From: Glossina fuscipes
Lineage: Eukaryota > Arthropoda > Insecta > Diptera > Glossinidae
Reading direction: 5' to 3'
NCBI RefSeq assembly: GCF_014805625.2
Contig: NW_023998414.1
Span: 2,543,046-2,607,045, forward strand
DNA: 64,000 bases
This document shows positions 11,490-24,312 of the stretch, one piece after another (position 1 is the first letter of the stretch; every line of letters begins with the position of its first letter). A program made the position numbers and the translations under genes. The notes beneath the pieces were generated by a model. The model did not search any database, was not told the DNA's origin, and saw only the letters and a list, made by a program, of their open reading frames with translations.

Positions 11490-11735
11490 TCAAAATCTTC
11501 TCTCCTCTGATCTATATATTTTCGGACAATCCGCTTGATACGTACCTAAGGCAGGATGTTTGAACATGTTGCAATGGCTTGTCCCGTGGAAAATCGTTGT
11601 GTTTGTGACGTTCGGGAACAAAAAGAAATGATTGGATGCCCAATGGGGGCAGTGGGGCGGATGATTTATTAATTCGATATTTTGCAAACGTTCAAGTAGC
11701 CGATAGTTGGCAGAGACATGACATTGTGTGAGAGC
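11490..11735 (-). pseudogene. mariner transposase C-terminal fragment, catalytic acids lost
   Basis: In the minus-strand frame whose first ATG is at 11813, residues 33-69 give ...LLERLQNIELINHPPHCPHW then ASNHFFLFPNV. This matches the mariner signature GWEVLPHPPYSPDLAPSDYHLF that precedes and includes the third catalytic Asp. Here the two conserved Asp positions are His (residue 57) and Asn (residue 61), so the domain could not catalyse even if expressed. The DNARPH motif expected just before is replaced, and the sequence after PNV diverges. Residues 1-27 do not resemble the family. This is an old, fragmented insertion on the opposite strand to the fragment at 135. Confidence 0.65.
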
Positions 11736-14495
11736 CTTCATTCTTTTGGATGGTGAATGATTCAATGGCGCTTGTTTTTTTTCCCTTATTTCAAATGATT
11801 GGGTATCATTCACAATTGATCTTTTTATCGTTCCTTAAAGGCACTATTGCTATATGAAAAGTTTTTGTAAACAAATAGGTAACCATCTCTTCGATAGTGC
11901 TTCGAGCACGAACTACTTTTATTGAATTTGGCTAATTTTGAAAGATTTGGTGGTCGAATGCTGTTTGCTTCGCAATTCATACACCTAGATCGATGATTTG
12001 CTATCTGCGCTTCGGTCTTATCGGATCCTATCTCTCTCTTTCTCTCTCTTATCTCTTTTGCATTGTCTAAGCATTTGTATCCACCTATCGACACAAGTAT
12101 TTTTTAGACATTTTTTTCAAATGATGTTGAATTCAACAAGAAGAAAATCTCTTACGCAATTTTATATACAGTATGGTAGAACAAATCCTTACGGTTAGCT
12201 GAATCGTGTTATTAGTTTTTGCACTGTATCAATCTTTTCTGATGCAATAATTGATTTTTGACGGTGAATGACGGTCACGATAAGTAAGTAGCAGTAGACA
12301 CGATTTCATTGTCAAAAGTAAAAGAAACTTAATGCATGCACTCTCTGGTCTTGATAATCTACGTCGAGACTCGTTGGAAATGATGGCATGAAAACTTTCA
12401 TTGGCTGAGATGCAATTTTCAAGTCACCGTAAACAAAACAAATCGCACTCAAGCGACAATAGGTTCTGACGAAGATTATGATCGAAACTGTTAAACTTTC
12501 CAGGGGAAAATGTAATGGCGATTGTCACCGCTTAAAATAGAAAATAGATGCACACTCTTGCACAAAAAATTTGATTGTAGTCCACTGCTTTGTTATCGTA
12601 ACTCGTAGTGGTGCATGACAGATTCCTGAATGATTGCATATATTGAAATGACCGAAATAACATTTTAAGGTTCACATGTTTAAAGTGAAACGTGTAAAAT
12701 AAAAACTTAGATAGACGTGTCTACAACATATTTGAAAATCGATTTTCTTAAAACGGCAAAAAAAATATTGTTTGCAAAATTGCAAAAATTTGCATTTGTT
12801 TTTTTTTTTTTTTTTTAATTTAAATATCTTCAAAATAATAATGTTTGATAAGATAATTTAATATATTTTTCTTAACAAAATAGAAATGCATTTTTTTTTT
12901 GATTGAAAATTTTGTTTTTCTTTACTCATATAAACAATCGATATTTTTAAAACATTCTAATCGCTAGCTATAGATATCTTTTAATAAAAGTTTGCATCAG
13001 TTGCCCTGTCTTCTAGAGAGTTCCACCAGTTAAATATCCTTAGCAAGAATAGCTCCGGTGCTGTTATTTATTTTTTTTTTTGAAATTTTCAAAAATTATT
13101 ATTTTTTATTATTTTTTTTAAATCCGCAGATATATGCTGAATGGCTTTCTCGATTAATTATTATTGTATTATCTTTCCTTTTATTTCGAAAAATTGTCAA
13201 GGATACAATTTGGTTTTTTTTTTTTTTTTTGAAAGAATTCACACTGACTTGGCTCTTTAGGTGAAATTACTGGTAGTGAATGTAGTCAAAGCAAATGTTC
13301 CATCTAACTTGCTTCTACTATCGTATATTAATTATTAACTATTTCATAGTTGTAGAAACGCTTGCCCTTACGCATATAAATCTATAAGACAATATATGCT
13401 TTTTCTGGCCGTTCGTCTCTTCCACCATTCACTCGTAAAGGTATTTAAAGCAATTGCACTTTTAATCGCATTTTCATTATTAGGATTATAAATTGTAGCA
13501 TATTTTCGGGGCGTGTATAACAATTTTATATAAACTTCTGTTCCCTTTAAAATGACTTAAATTGGCGTTCGGATATTGTTACAAAAATCGAAATAAATGA
13601 TAGAATGATATATCCCGATTCAGCAGATTCTAGACTTCACTTGATTATCATGGATTTTACGGTAGTGGTCAACTAAATTTAATTCACCGACCGTAAGGGC
13701 GTGACAGTAATTTCGCAAATTAATGAAAATTTCGGCAAAGCCATTTTTCTCGCTTCTCTCAAAGAACTCACGGAAATGTTACGTTTTCGCCTTAAAAGAC
13801 TATAGGGCTGGCTATAGGAGACAACAACAATTGAATCGATTATTTCAAAGAAAAACTATTTCTTTCCTTCGCCCCCCTGTACGTATTCTAAATAATGGTT
13901 TAGCAGCTAAAAGAATGTTTTATATATAAATGCTTATTAATATGAATAAGTGTGTGTGTGTGTGTGTGCCTAAGTCGGCATGCATGCGTATGCATTTTTA
14001 TGTGCTTATAACATATTTTCTAAAACTCAATACAATGCCTTAAGTGCTTTCCTCATTGTAATCACTTACTTAAAAGTTTCTCTCGTGTAACTAGAGAGTT
14101 CCTATTACGTAAGAAAAAATAATAAAGAATAAAAAATAAAAAAAATGCATTGAACGTTAACTATTTTGATTATTCACTTAATGGAAATAGTTTTCCATTT
14201 TCATATTAACCCTATCAGTAGCAGCATAGCACCGCCATCCACATTATCACTTGTACAATCGTTTGTGTTTTCCTTTATATCGAGCACTTGAGCTTGTGAT
14301 AAATTTTAATAAAATTCCCATCTTTTACGCTCTCAATCTAATGTTCAGTGTCCTTATTGTTGTATACTTGTATGTATTTGTTTGTTTGTTTATTTATGTG
14401 TTTGTGCGTTTGTGTTTTATTGCCATACATGCTTATGCCTGGGCATTGTATTATCCAGACTTTGCATCAGTCTTGTGTACATTTTGGGGTGGGTG

Positions 14496-14496
<1 letters not shown>
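11736..14496. other. gene-free stretch
   Basis: Unique AT-rich DNA with several T-runs. Open frames at 11825-12094 (minus), 13058-13264 and 13723-13929 (plus) show no known domain. A short word, GCACTTTTAATCGCAT, at about 13457 also occurs near 9407. Confidence 0.7.

Positions 14497-14526
<30 letters not shown>
14497..14526. repeat. (GT)n microsatellite
   Basis: A pure GT run of about 15 units followed by GTAT variants. It gives Cys/Val and Thr/His readings on the two strands. Confidence 0.95.
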
Positions 14527-14528
<2 letters not shown>

Positions 14529-14880
14529 CATGTATGTATACATGTGTAATTTTGTTTGTATTTATTTATGTGGTGGCTCGTATTGTGGTAGTGCAATGAG
14601 TGCGAGATTACACGATACTCCACTAGAGTAGTAGTGAGTAACATGCACAAGACAATGCCAAACATTCATTGCTTTTTTACACAATTACGGAACGGTTCAT
14701 TGAAGCCTGCCATAGATGTCTACTGATGAACTCGTATCGCAATCAATGAACCATATACGCAAAAAACATTTGATTGTAGATCCTCTTCCTTCATCTACTA
14801 GTACTCAACACAACTATTACGCGTTGGTTTATTACATAATATAAAGTTATAACAAAAGGCGAAAAGGGAAAAGGGAATAA

Positions 14881-14889
<9 letters not shown>

Positions 14890-14926
<37 letters not shown>
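14890..14926. repeat. (GA)n microsatellite
   Basis: A pure GA run that grades into impure GAGAAAGAAGGAG purine DNA. Confidence 0.95.
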
Positions 14927-14932
<6 letters not shown>

Positions 14933-17050
14933 AAGAAGGAGAAAAAGAGAAAGCATACGAGATAGGACTACAAAGGTTTTTACAGTTTTTACATTTTTTT
15001 TTTTTTTTTTTTTGGTATTATTTTTCTTTTATTGATTTTTCTGGTATTTTTTATATACTACATAACTTCCCGTGCAAGATATGTTAAGTTTATTCAAATT
15101 TATGCAGCAATCGAAAAACCGCTTGAGTAAGACTACTAATCGGTTCATAGCATCTTTATTACCTACATCACCCCATGTACAGAGCTATTCGTACTATTCG
15201 GAATGGGCATGATTCAGTATTCATAATAATAACAATAGATTCAAAATTATTTTCTGAATTAATTTCAGTCCATCATCTGGCCATTTATCTCTCGAAGATT
15301 TCTGGTGTTCAATATGTAGGCCGCGATTTGCGCAACACTATCATGAAATTCAATATAATTACATAATTTAATCTTAAATATATGCCCTATAATCCAAAAT
15401 CCATTCGGTCGGACTGTTTTTATGATCACTCACTCTACGATGACATATTTCATTCAAATCATTATTCTTTTCAAATATTTTTCGAAAAAAATTCGATGAA
15501 TAATAATATTTTTGGCATAGTAAATGAATAAGAAAAATTTTGATGAGACGGGACAATATTTCGAAGCTTCTTCCTCATCAATATTCTTACAAAGCTTCAG
15601 CTTTATATGGTAGGAAAAGCCAATTTTTAGTATTTTATGTTAAAAATCGTTCCCGAATGGTGAGTTGACTGGCCTTACTTAACTTAAACATAGTTTTAAA
15701 TCTTACAAAAAGTATTTTCATATTATATTGATTTCCGATTAAATAACGCTATGGATAAAGTTAGTAAAATTGATAAAATACTGGGACAACATTGGGACAA
15801 CATGAAAAAAAAAAAAGAAAAAAAAAAAATTAATAAAAAGAAATTCTTAAATTAATTCTTCAAATTGTAGCATAGTTACGAGCGAAGATTTCTCAATCAT
15901 TTGCCAGATACACCCTCTCACCAAAAGTTTACGACGGAAACCCTTACGCAGAGGCCGAAGCATATTCAGATTGATACACATTAGAGAAATTAAAAAGCGA
16001 AATTATTTGTAATAGTTTTGCTCCTACAGCAGAATTGCACAGCCCGGCTGTCCGCTGTTAATAAATCGAAATTTATGGAATACATTTTTCAACAAATTTT
16101 ACAAGAGTTCATTCTACTTTTAGTTTCAGATTTTGATCTATCAAAATTATAATAGCATAAAAAAGGAATATAATAACAATCAAATTCAGATCGAAATAAT
16201 GTTATAATAATTCAGAGATAGTCTCAGTTATTTCCAAATGTTGAATACTGTTTTCAATACTGCCGTGTATCGATTTCATCTGTCAGTCGTCGTGTTACAA
16301 GCCAATTGCATGCGATCCATGGCAAGGCAGTATTGCCAGCAATGAGTAAATTTACGGTCGTGGGCGCCGACATAGATTCCAAGATTAATGATAGGGCAAA
16401 CGAGAACGAGTTTTCGTATTATTTCGATTATTTTTAGCGTTCGCAAGATGAGGTCATTTATCGAACTCGACAAATTTATTTTATTATCGTGAATAATCTC
16501 TCGTTGAATACGTTTCGACGCAACTAATAATAATATAAAGGCGGATGATGTTATTCCCCAATGTTGGAGGACTAAATAAAATATTTTATCGCATTAATCG
16601 ATCGACTTAAATTATCGTGGATTAAAAAGTAAGAAAGAAGGAAGGGACAGAGAATATAAAGAATTTATGCATTTTGTCCTTCTAAAGGTTGAGACGGATT
16701 TTTTTTTTTATATAAACCCTATTTATCAAGGAGTATTAAGTAACAAAGGAATTCAATCGCATTAAACGATTGAAATATCTATATGTTTATTTATTTGACT
16801 GAACAATTTTATTTTTTTTTACCTTAGATGGCGGTATCGCCCTGACGTAAATACAACTTTTTCTTTCTTAAGAGAGAAAGCTTGGAAATTTATGTATTAT
16901 TCTCGCATTTGTTTTTGTTTTTGTTTTTTTGCCTTGCAAATCCGTAAATTCACTGCGTTTTCTTGAGTTCACTTGTATTGGCTCGAGTGGTTAGTTTTGT
17001 CAGTTTTAAGTGTTTTGTTTTTGTTATATTTCGCTTTGTATTGTTATACG

Positions 17051-17053
<3 letters not shown>

Positions 17054-17085
<32 letters not shown>
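17054..17085. repeat. (TA)n microsatellite
   Basis: About 16 TA units, no flanking element recognised. Confidence 0.95.
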
Positions 17086-17088
<3 letters not shown>

Positions 17089-17641
17089 AGTAATCTTGTC
17101 TGTATGTATTATAAGTGAAAAGCAGTCAAGTATTTCTCTTTATTTTATAAAACTCTTGGCATGCACATACACACACTTGAAATATTATTGATTGGCATGG
17201 ATTGCAGTATGGTTTCATAGTCAATATTGTGTATTGAATGCACGCATATACGCATACATACACACATACACACACAGACCCAGTCACAAAAATATGCATA
17301 TAATAATTTATAATTGACAGTTTCGATAGAAATTTTCTTGAAGTTTCTATCAATAACGGTAATGGAGTTAAGTGAAATATCGTAAGATTGGAAAAAAAAG
17401 TATTAATTAAAAGTAATTTGAATGAAAGCATTTAAGTGAATGTTCACTGTACGAAAAAGTTTCAAAAGTACAAAAATAAAAAAAATTTATATTCTTCATA
17501 TTCTCCATACATTATACGTTAAGGCTGAAAAATTATTGAAATAAAATTTTCCTAATCATTTCGCCGACGCCAATGCAAATGGTACAATACTTTTTTTAAG
17601 TTTCTTCACTCTACTCTCTAATTGACGTATATTTTATGGCA

Positions 17642-17757
17642 GTGTGTATGTGTCTGTATGTGTATGTGTATGTGTGTGTGTCTGTATGTGTATGTGTATG
17701 TATGTATGTATGTATGTATGTATGTATGTATGTATATATATGTGTGTGTGTGTATGT
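17642..17757. repeat. compound GT / GTAT microsatellite
   Basis: Mixed TGTG, TGTATG and TGTC units, then about ten GTAT units, then TATA and GT. The phrase TGTCTGTATGTGTATGTGTA occurs twice, showing a local segmental duplication inside the array. Confidence 0.92.
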
Positions 17758-17965
17758 TTGACTGAGATTTTCAAAAGCAGTAATGATTAATATATTTTTC
17801 CTTTTATATGCTTTTGAAATAATTCAATTAATCGATAACGTCTTTTCCCTTTTTTCTTCTTTTTGTGTTGTTCTCGAATCGACTGCGACAAATCCGGATA
17901 ACTAAGATATTCTTTTATCCTATTATCGTAAATGCAGAACTACTCTTTCGTTGTGCGTGCTAGTC

Positions 17966-17984
17966 CAATGCAATGCAATGCAAT
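17966..17984. repeat. (CAATG)n pentanucleotide run
   Basis: Three to four consecutive CAATG units. Confidence 0.85.
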
Positions 17985-19329
17985 CCATGCGAGTTATTTT
18001 AGGTTAAATTATGATTGACAAAAATCCGGCCAGAATTTAATTAATTACTTAATTTAATATTTTAAGTATTTAAATTTATTTCGTTTTATTTCCATAAACA
18101 AGTAGATGTTCACTTTTAACATTTTCAAATATGGCTATCATTCTATGGTTATGTGCGTATAATCGGATTTATTGAATATTTGAGTATCACTCTAAAGTAA
18201 ACACATCAAGGATATTAACTCACTTTTGCTTATTCGTCAAAAATTTGTTTTAAAATATTTTGTACACAGTACGATGAAAAAACTTCAAATTATTTACTAT
18301 TGTACTTGGAGGAAGTATAGCGTATTATCACAAGAAAGGGCGTAATAATAACAGTATTTGGCGGTAATGACTTCCAAGTAATCTAAGTAATTATATAAGA
18401 ATTCATTTGTTTTATTTCAAGTTCAAAGTAAAAATTTAATAATTTGTTGTTGTTCGGGAGAAATGCATTTTTGCGAATTTAATTTAGTTAGAATCCAAAA
18501 TTAAGTTAAATTAATATAGCTATCTTACCTATTAAGCGGTAAGTAAATAAATTCCTTTGACGCTATGAATTACGAAAAGATAAATATTTGCATATAATTG
18601 GGCGTAGGCATGGGTAACGAAAGAAAATTCGTTGATTTAGAAGACATTTTTAAATTTTTATTACAATTTTAATAAGCAGACTGAGGAACGGATGAATACG
18701 TATATAGAAATAAGTTAGTTAAGCTATTCAAATGACTTATGATTAGAGCTATTATCGAGTTTTCGCTTTAGGTGATTGTTGCATAAAATATTTTAAAAAA
18801 GTATTGAGCCTCTCTAAAGAATTTAAATAAAAAAAAAACTAAACGATAACCCTATTCCTTTTGTTGATCTCAACCGGTATGTGTTACTTGGTAAATATTC
18901 GAAAATGCATATAGGAGAATAGGAGCATAGCATACTTTCAGGATTAGCAAATGAGATATGTTTTAAGTGGATTTGTCCGCTGTAATAGTCTAGAAACTAC
19001 TAACGTACGTTTGGCATTTTTTTTTTTTTTTTTCCATGAAAACCGGCGACATGATAGAGTATTCAAGGAAATTAGTCAGCATATATATATAAAAGTATTA
19101 AAAACAAAATAAATAAATAAAAGCAAATAAGAAAATTATATGCGTTGTGACCGCATATGATTATACCCATCAACTTTATTAATTTTTTTGTCGAATAATT
19201 TTGTGGAAACATATATCGCGTATCTGTTGCAGCTTATGAGCAGCAAGCTACAGAGAGGGAAAACAAAAGTGTTCACTGTTTTGTAGGGATGTTGCAAACG
19301 CTTTTGGAAAATTTATACCACATATACTA

Positions 19330-19480
19330 TGCAGTTGTGCAGACGGACAAATGAATAGAAGAACCGAGGGGCATGCTTAGGTGTATGTTGCAAATTTGAA
19401 ATTTCCTAAGAACTTTTTATACTTTATAGGGTTTTTTGAAGTTTGCTTTTGGGCGTTACAAAGGTATTCGAAAAAATAAT
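19330..19480 (-). mobile_element. mini-me/INE-1-like element, type A copy 3 (degenerate)
   Basis: Read on the minus strand it shows GTAACGCCC, then AACCCTATAAAGTATAAAAA and GTTCTTAG, the same order as the family core (TTTGCAACGC, CCCTATAAAGTATATATATT, CTTGATCAGCATC). A weak GTCCG (minus) lies beyond, near 19343. A TATACCCATCA word at 19163 on the plus strand may be the 5' end of a further fragment. Confidence 0.5.
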
Positions 19481-19799
19481 GAAATTATTACACACTATAA
19501 GATAAAATAGGCATGGTCAATTTCTATTGTTTTTCTATAGACACTACATAATCGCCTCATAGAATATACGTTTAAATTTTTGCATATTTATCTTTTATGT
19601 GTTTATGAGCAATGGGTAACAAAAAATCAATGTTTTATAACTTTTTTTTTTACAAACAGAGGTGTTCTCAGTTCACTCAGTAATACTATAGGCGTGTCCT
19701 TCCACCGATTTCGTCCATTTGCAATATCAAACTGTGTGCAAGAAATTGAAAATCTCTGCCAACTCGATAGCTTCAGTTTTCCGTGCAGCAAAATGTTTA

Positions 19800-19975
19800 C
19801 AACAGACATTTCATAAACGTGCAACCAAGCAAACGGACGGAGGCTTAAATCGATTCCGAATTTAATGCTCATCAAGAATATATATAGTTTGTGGAATCTC
19901 TGATGCTTACTTCTGGGCGTTGCAAACGTTTTGACAAAGTGATTAAATATATTCCTCATCTTTCGTTTATGGAGC
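19800..19975 (-). mobile_element. mini-me/INE-1-like element, type A copy 4
   Basis: On the minus strand: ACTTTGTCAAAACGTTTGCA, ACGCCCAGAAG, CATCAGAGATTCCACA, TATATATTCTTGATGAGCAT, then ATCGATTTAAGCCTCCGTCC. This is the least decayed core in the window alongside copies 1 and 5. One frame is open across it and reads like the frame across copy 5, but the similarity comes from the repeat. Confidence 0.65.
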
Positions 19976-20051
19976 TAACAAGTGATAATCAGATGTATAA
20001 ATGGACATACGGACAAAGAGTGTAGAAATATTACATTGATAAAGAATATAC

Positions 20052-20083
<32 letters not shown>

Positions 20084-20439
20084 TTGATGCGACCTCTGGT
20101 GAGCCTCTGGTGCTTCCGAATATTACAAACAAGCGGAGCTATTTCGTCATAAATCCCACGTTCAAAATGGCAACCGATTGTTAATCGGACGATCTGGGAA
20201 AATTCAACTCAACTTAATATCTACCTGAAATTTACGTTTACGTTCTTTCTACGACAAAACGACATCAATTACTATAAGTTTTCTTTGTTTTTTTTTTTTC
20301 CAATTTAATGCCAAAGCGCTATAGAGGGAAAGAGAACAAAAATAACAAAATAAAGAAAATAAGTAAAATAAACAAATAACAATAATTGTCAAATATCAAG
20401 AGTAAAAAAGGCCAGCAACGACACTAACATCATCAGTAT

Positions 20440-20476
20440 AACAACAACAACAACAACAACAACAACAGCAGCAGCA
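20440..20476. repeat. (CAA)n to (CAG)n trinucleotide run
   Basis: About nine CAA units grading into three CAG units. Confidence 0.93.
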
Positions 20477-21183
20477 CAGGAAGACACTACGATATAGAAT
20501 AAATTTCAACTTTTTCATTTCGTTTTCATCTTGTTTTCATGTTATTGTCCATTTTCATATCCATCTACCAATAAAGCAAAGAGACGCAAAAAAAAAAATG
20601 TCTCTTCTCGTTCGTAACAATCCCAAAATTTGCTTTGTAAATTATCCATAACCGTTGTTTAAAAACAATTTAAGCATTTTCATCATTCATTGATCTGGCC
20701 GACCGCAGGCAGCCGGCTTGAAAATGTTGACATTTCAAGATAAAAATTTTTGAAATTTAATTTCAATCGATCCACGTTGCCATCCAACGTTTAATTCAAC
20801 TTTGGTCTTTGTCTGTCCTGATCTGTTTTTAAATAAATCATTTTTTCTTAAAGTAGAGAGATATGATCATATGAATTTTTCTTATAGATGTGTAATAATT
20901 TTATAGTTAAATAGTTGCTCTAACGATTTCTTTAACTTAAGCCGTAAGGTGCTTAAGGATTCGTCTTAAAATGATTTAAAGCAATTTTCTTACTTTTCTT
21001 TTTTTTTTTTCTAATTTAAATTTATGTTGACAAAATAATAAATTTGTATTCCCTCGACGTGCGAACGAATGAATGAATAGTAAAAACAACAACAACAATA
21101 ACAACAACCTCAATATCAAAGCAACAAAGAACACAAGTCCAGACTATTTAAATGCTGAAAAATGATTGAAAAAGAGTGGGAGG

Positions 21184-21190
<7 letters not shown>

Positions 21191-21235
<45 letters not shown>
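21191..21235. repeat. (GA)n microsatellite
   Basis: About 22 GA units inside a longer purine-rich tract (21175-21260). Confidence 0.95.
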
Positions 21236-21240
<5 letters not shown>

Positions 21241-22100
21241 AAAAGAGGGAGATAGAAAAATGAAAAGGTCAACTCTAAAGAAAATTTGTTTTATTTTTTT
21301 TTCAACTTTTGGGTAAAAATTGGAAAAAATAAATGATTGAATTTTCATTGTATTATACATACCATCGCAGTAAGGCAGGCATAGAGAGATGATAATATCC
21401 GTCCGTAGGAGAGATTATTATGCGGACTTTAGAATCGGCTAAAACGTATATGCATATACATTATTATGGCTACTCGGCTTATCCAAGCCCGTTGTGTAAA
21501 TTTTTGTTTTCAAATCACTTCTTATCGCTCAGAGATATTCGTGTTTATCTGAGATTTACCAGCAAACTTACTACAATAAAGAGAATATTAAGTTGCAATA
21601 AATATCGAGACTGAAAGGGTTCATTATAACGGTGACTGAAATTGCTTCGGAGCTTCATTTCTATATTAGTAAAGCTGTGCAGCACATTGAACAGTCACTC
21701 TGCTCATTTTATTGCCATTAGTTGGTCTCGAAATATATGACTCTCTTACTGGGCCGCTATTGATTACAAAACTCTTAGTCTAACCAAGGTATCGAGCTGA
21801 ATAGGTCAATATTTACGGATAAGCCCAGCTAAAGATAATACTTTGACTAAGATACTTTTTATTATTCTATTAAAGTGAACGCCTTTTTCGGGTAAAAATA
21901 TATTTGTACACTTCCTAACTGAATTTCGAGTTATAGACTTATGGAAGTATTCTTTGAGGGAAGTCAATGAGCCAAAATTACGCTATCGTTCAGACATGGT
22001 TTGTTTAGAACTTCTGGTTTCTGGCTTCTGGATTTAAGACTTTCTTTTAGGGATAGACGATACAATTTTTAGTTAAGTTCAGAGTTGTTTTTTTTCTTGC

Positions 22101-22116
22101 TTGGCTGATCAGCCAA
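22101..22116. repeat. perfect 16-bp palindrome
   Basis: TTGGCTGATCAGCCAA is identical to its own reverse complement with no spacer. It could bind a symmetric dimeric protein or be chance; no element boundary is visible beside it. Confidence 0.8.
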
Positions 22117-22929
22117 TCAGGGGACGTCCTGCATGAGACTAACTACAATGGAAGGGTTTATGAATTAGTGATACTCTTACATATAATGGCAGCAATCCAT
22201 TCATGTTCTATATTAGTGAAAAAAAAAAAAAAACAACAACTATCAATAAAAAACGTTAAGTCGAGAAGAACAAAAGAAATGCCATAAATATCATAACATA
22301 ACCTCAAAAACAAACAAAAACATATTGTAGCATAAGTGTTATATGAAATATTTTCATTTTCTTTACAAAAACGTAAGAAAATATATTTAGACCAGCTTGC
22401 GTGTCTCAGACATTTTACATATTAGGATTATGGCAAACGTCAACGAGTCGACTTAACCCTATTTAATTTACACTAAAATAATTTGAAAAATGTTTTCAAC
22501 TCTAGACTAAATTACACATAAACTATACACACAAGGCATTTATTTGCAAACTTGAGCAGAGGAAATGAACAAACGAAAATCTGCTATATTGAAATATCAA
22601 TCGCTTCATTTTATTTTAACACAAACACACACTATCCGTTGCACAGGCATATGTGATACACATACTAGAACATGGAATATGTTTTTATATTAGCTACGTA
22701 TGTGTTTCTATGCTGCAATCGAAATCAATTTTCAAAGAATGTTAAAATCATTCTCGACGTATTGGTTTTGTTATGAAACGTATTCGACAGAGATTCAATC
22801 GGAAATTTAATAAAAAGGATGGCATAAGAAAGCTGGGACCTTAAAGCAAATAAAAACTTTTCTTAGTCTCCTTTTTAAGGTAAATATATATAAAACTAAG
22901 AAGAAAGAAGTAAGAAAATTATATTAATC

Positions 22930-23110
22930 GCATGAGTAGCCGAATAGGTAAGAATCATGCCTATCGAGCGAGCGAGGGATCGCGAGTTCAAATCTCAGTA
23001 CGGTAGAGTTTACTGCAGTCTTAGCTAAAGTGAGTAATCGGGCGGTAAACGCGTAAAATTTAACGATTAGGCACATATGCTATAGGTTGCGTCCACCCAT
23101 TTCCTATTTC
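22930..23110 (+). mobile_element. tRNA-derived SINE-like unit
   Basis: TAGCCGAATAGG at 22937 fits a polymerase III A box (TRGCNNARYNGG). GAGTTCAAATCTC at 22984 fits a B box and T-loop (GGTTCRANYCC). The spacing of about 47 nt, the A-box wording and the region between them resemble a Leu/Ser-type tRNA, but the would-be acceptor strands (GCATGAG and TACGGTA) do not pair, so this is not a functional tRNA. About 95 nt of non-tRNA sequence follows, ending in a T-rich tract at 23104 that could stop Pol III. That layout, near 180 bp in all, is typical of a SINE. A lone tRNA pseudogene is the alternative. No second copy was seen in the window. Confidence 0.5.
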
Positions 23111-23151
23111 TTTTTTCTTTTTCTTTCTCTTTTTTCATTTTTCACTTTTTT

Positions 23152-23186
23152 TTCCCTATTCGCCAGTGCGTTACACGAATAGGGAA
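23152..23186. repeat. inverted repeat, 11-bp stem, 13-nt loop
   Basis: TTCCCTATTCG at 23152-23162 pairs perfectly with CGAATAGGGAA at 23176-23186. It stands immediately after a polypyrimidine tract (23104-23153) and could fold into a hairpin in RNA or DNA. Confidence 0.8.
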
Positions 23187-23342
23187 TAGGGCCCCCTGAG
23201 TGATTGGTCATATCAAACAAAGATTTGAAGCTTCTTCTTTCGGTACTGCAGAGATTAAAGAAACGAAATATGGAATAGGAGCGGCAGGTGCTACAAGACT
23301 GCCAGCAGAGAGTATGAATGAAAATCGTTATCGCCCTATTTG

Positions 23343-23369
23343 TTGCTCGTTTTATAAAAAAACGAGCAA
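23343..23369. repeat. inverted repeat, 11-bp stem, 5-nt loop
   Basis: TTGCTCGTTTT at 23343-23353 pairs perfectly with AAAACGAGCAA at 23359-23369. It is the second strong hairpin within about 220 bp, which suggests that 23152-23440 is one structured, possibly non-autonomous element; its ends are not defined. Confidence 0.8.
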
Positions 23370-23491
23370 AAGACCAAAGATTTTTAGATATTTTTTGAAA
23401 CAGAGTTAGTCTGAGATTGTGTTGCACTATATGCCATGCCCCTTGACCGAGTTAATTTAATTTCATTACCAATCCACGGGAAGGAAATTTC

Positions 23492-23774
<283 letters not shown>

Positions 23775-23776
23775 TT

Positions 23777-23994
23777 ACTGCCAAATTTGAAGGCGATTTT
23801 TGCGATTTTTGCAATCAGGATAATGTTTACTATAGATATTGTCCACACAAATAGACGGACACGCTTGAATCCATATAAAATTTGATACTAATCAAGAACA
23901 TATAAATTTTATAAGGTCTATGAGGCTTCCCTCTAGGTATTGCAAACGTTTCGACAAAATGAATATAATCCTTATCTTTTGGTGATGGGTATAC
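23777..23994 (-). mobile_element. mini-me/INE-1-like element, type A copy 5, abutting the NUMT
   Basis: On the minus strand it begins TATACCCATCACC (23994 downward), then TTCATTTTGTCGAAACGTTT, GCAATACC, GACCTTATAAAATTTATATG, TTCTTGATTAGTATCAAATT and GCGTGTCCGTC. This is the same order as copies 1 and 4. Its far end runs to within a few bases of the NUMT junction, so the two insertions are contiguous. Confidence 0.65.
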
Positions 23995-24312
23995 GAAAAA
24001 AAAATTTTCCTTCATTATTTGTAATCGTATCTTGTCGTACGTGTTTCGGGGGTGTTTCAATGCCTCACTAAGAGCTGTCTCTAACTTTAATTGACACACG
24101 AGAAGTCTGAGATATAAGTTCATCGATAGGGAAAAGGATGATTAAATGGCTGAGGTGAGGCTTTCAATATATTTGTAATAAATACAAAACAAAAAAAAAC
24201 AAACCGATTAGCATGGCACGGTATCAGAACAGGGATCAACAATTCCTTGGTTAAAGGCCTTATGCGTATCGATTGATTCTTTAAGTACATTAATGTTTCA
24301 TTTAAGCTTAAG

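Larger units (their letters stand above)
14527..19162. other. gene-free stretch, AT-rich with microsatellites
   Basis: Holds (GA)n at 14890-14926, a T-run near 14994-15014, (TA)n at 17054-17085, a compound GT/GTAT array at 17642-17757 and a CAATG pentamer run at 17966-17984. Nothing coding, tRNA-like or structured beyond these was recognised. Confidence 0.75.
19976..22929. other. gene-free stretch
   Basis: Simple repeats are (TA)n near 20058-20075, (CAA)n running into CAG at 20440-20476, and (GA)n at 21191-21235. A perfect 16-bp palindrome lies at 22101-22116. No coding region was recognised. Confidence 0.75.
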
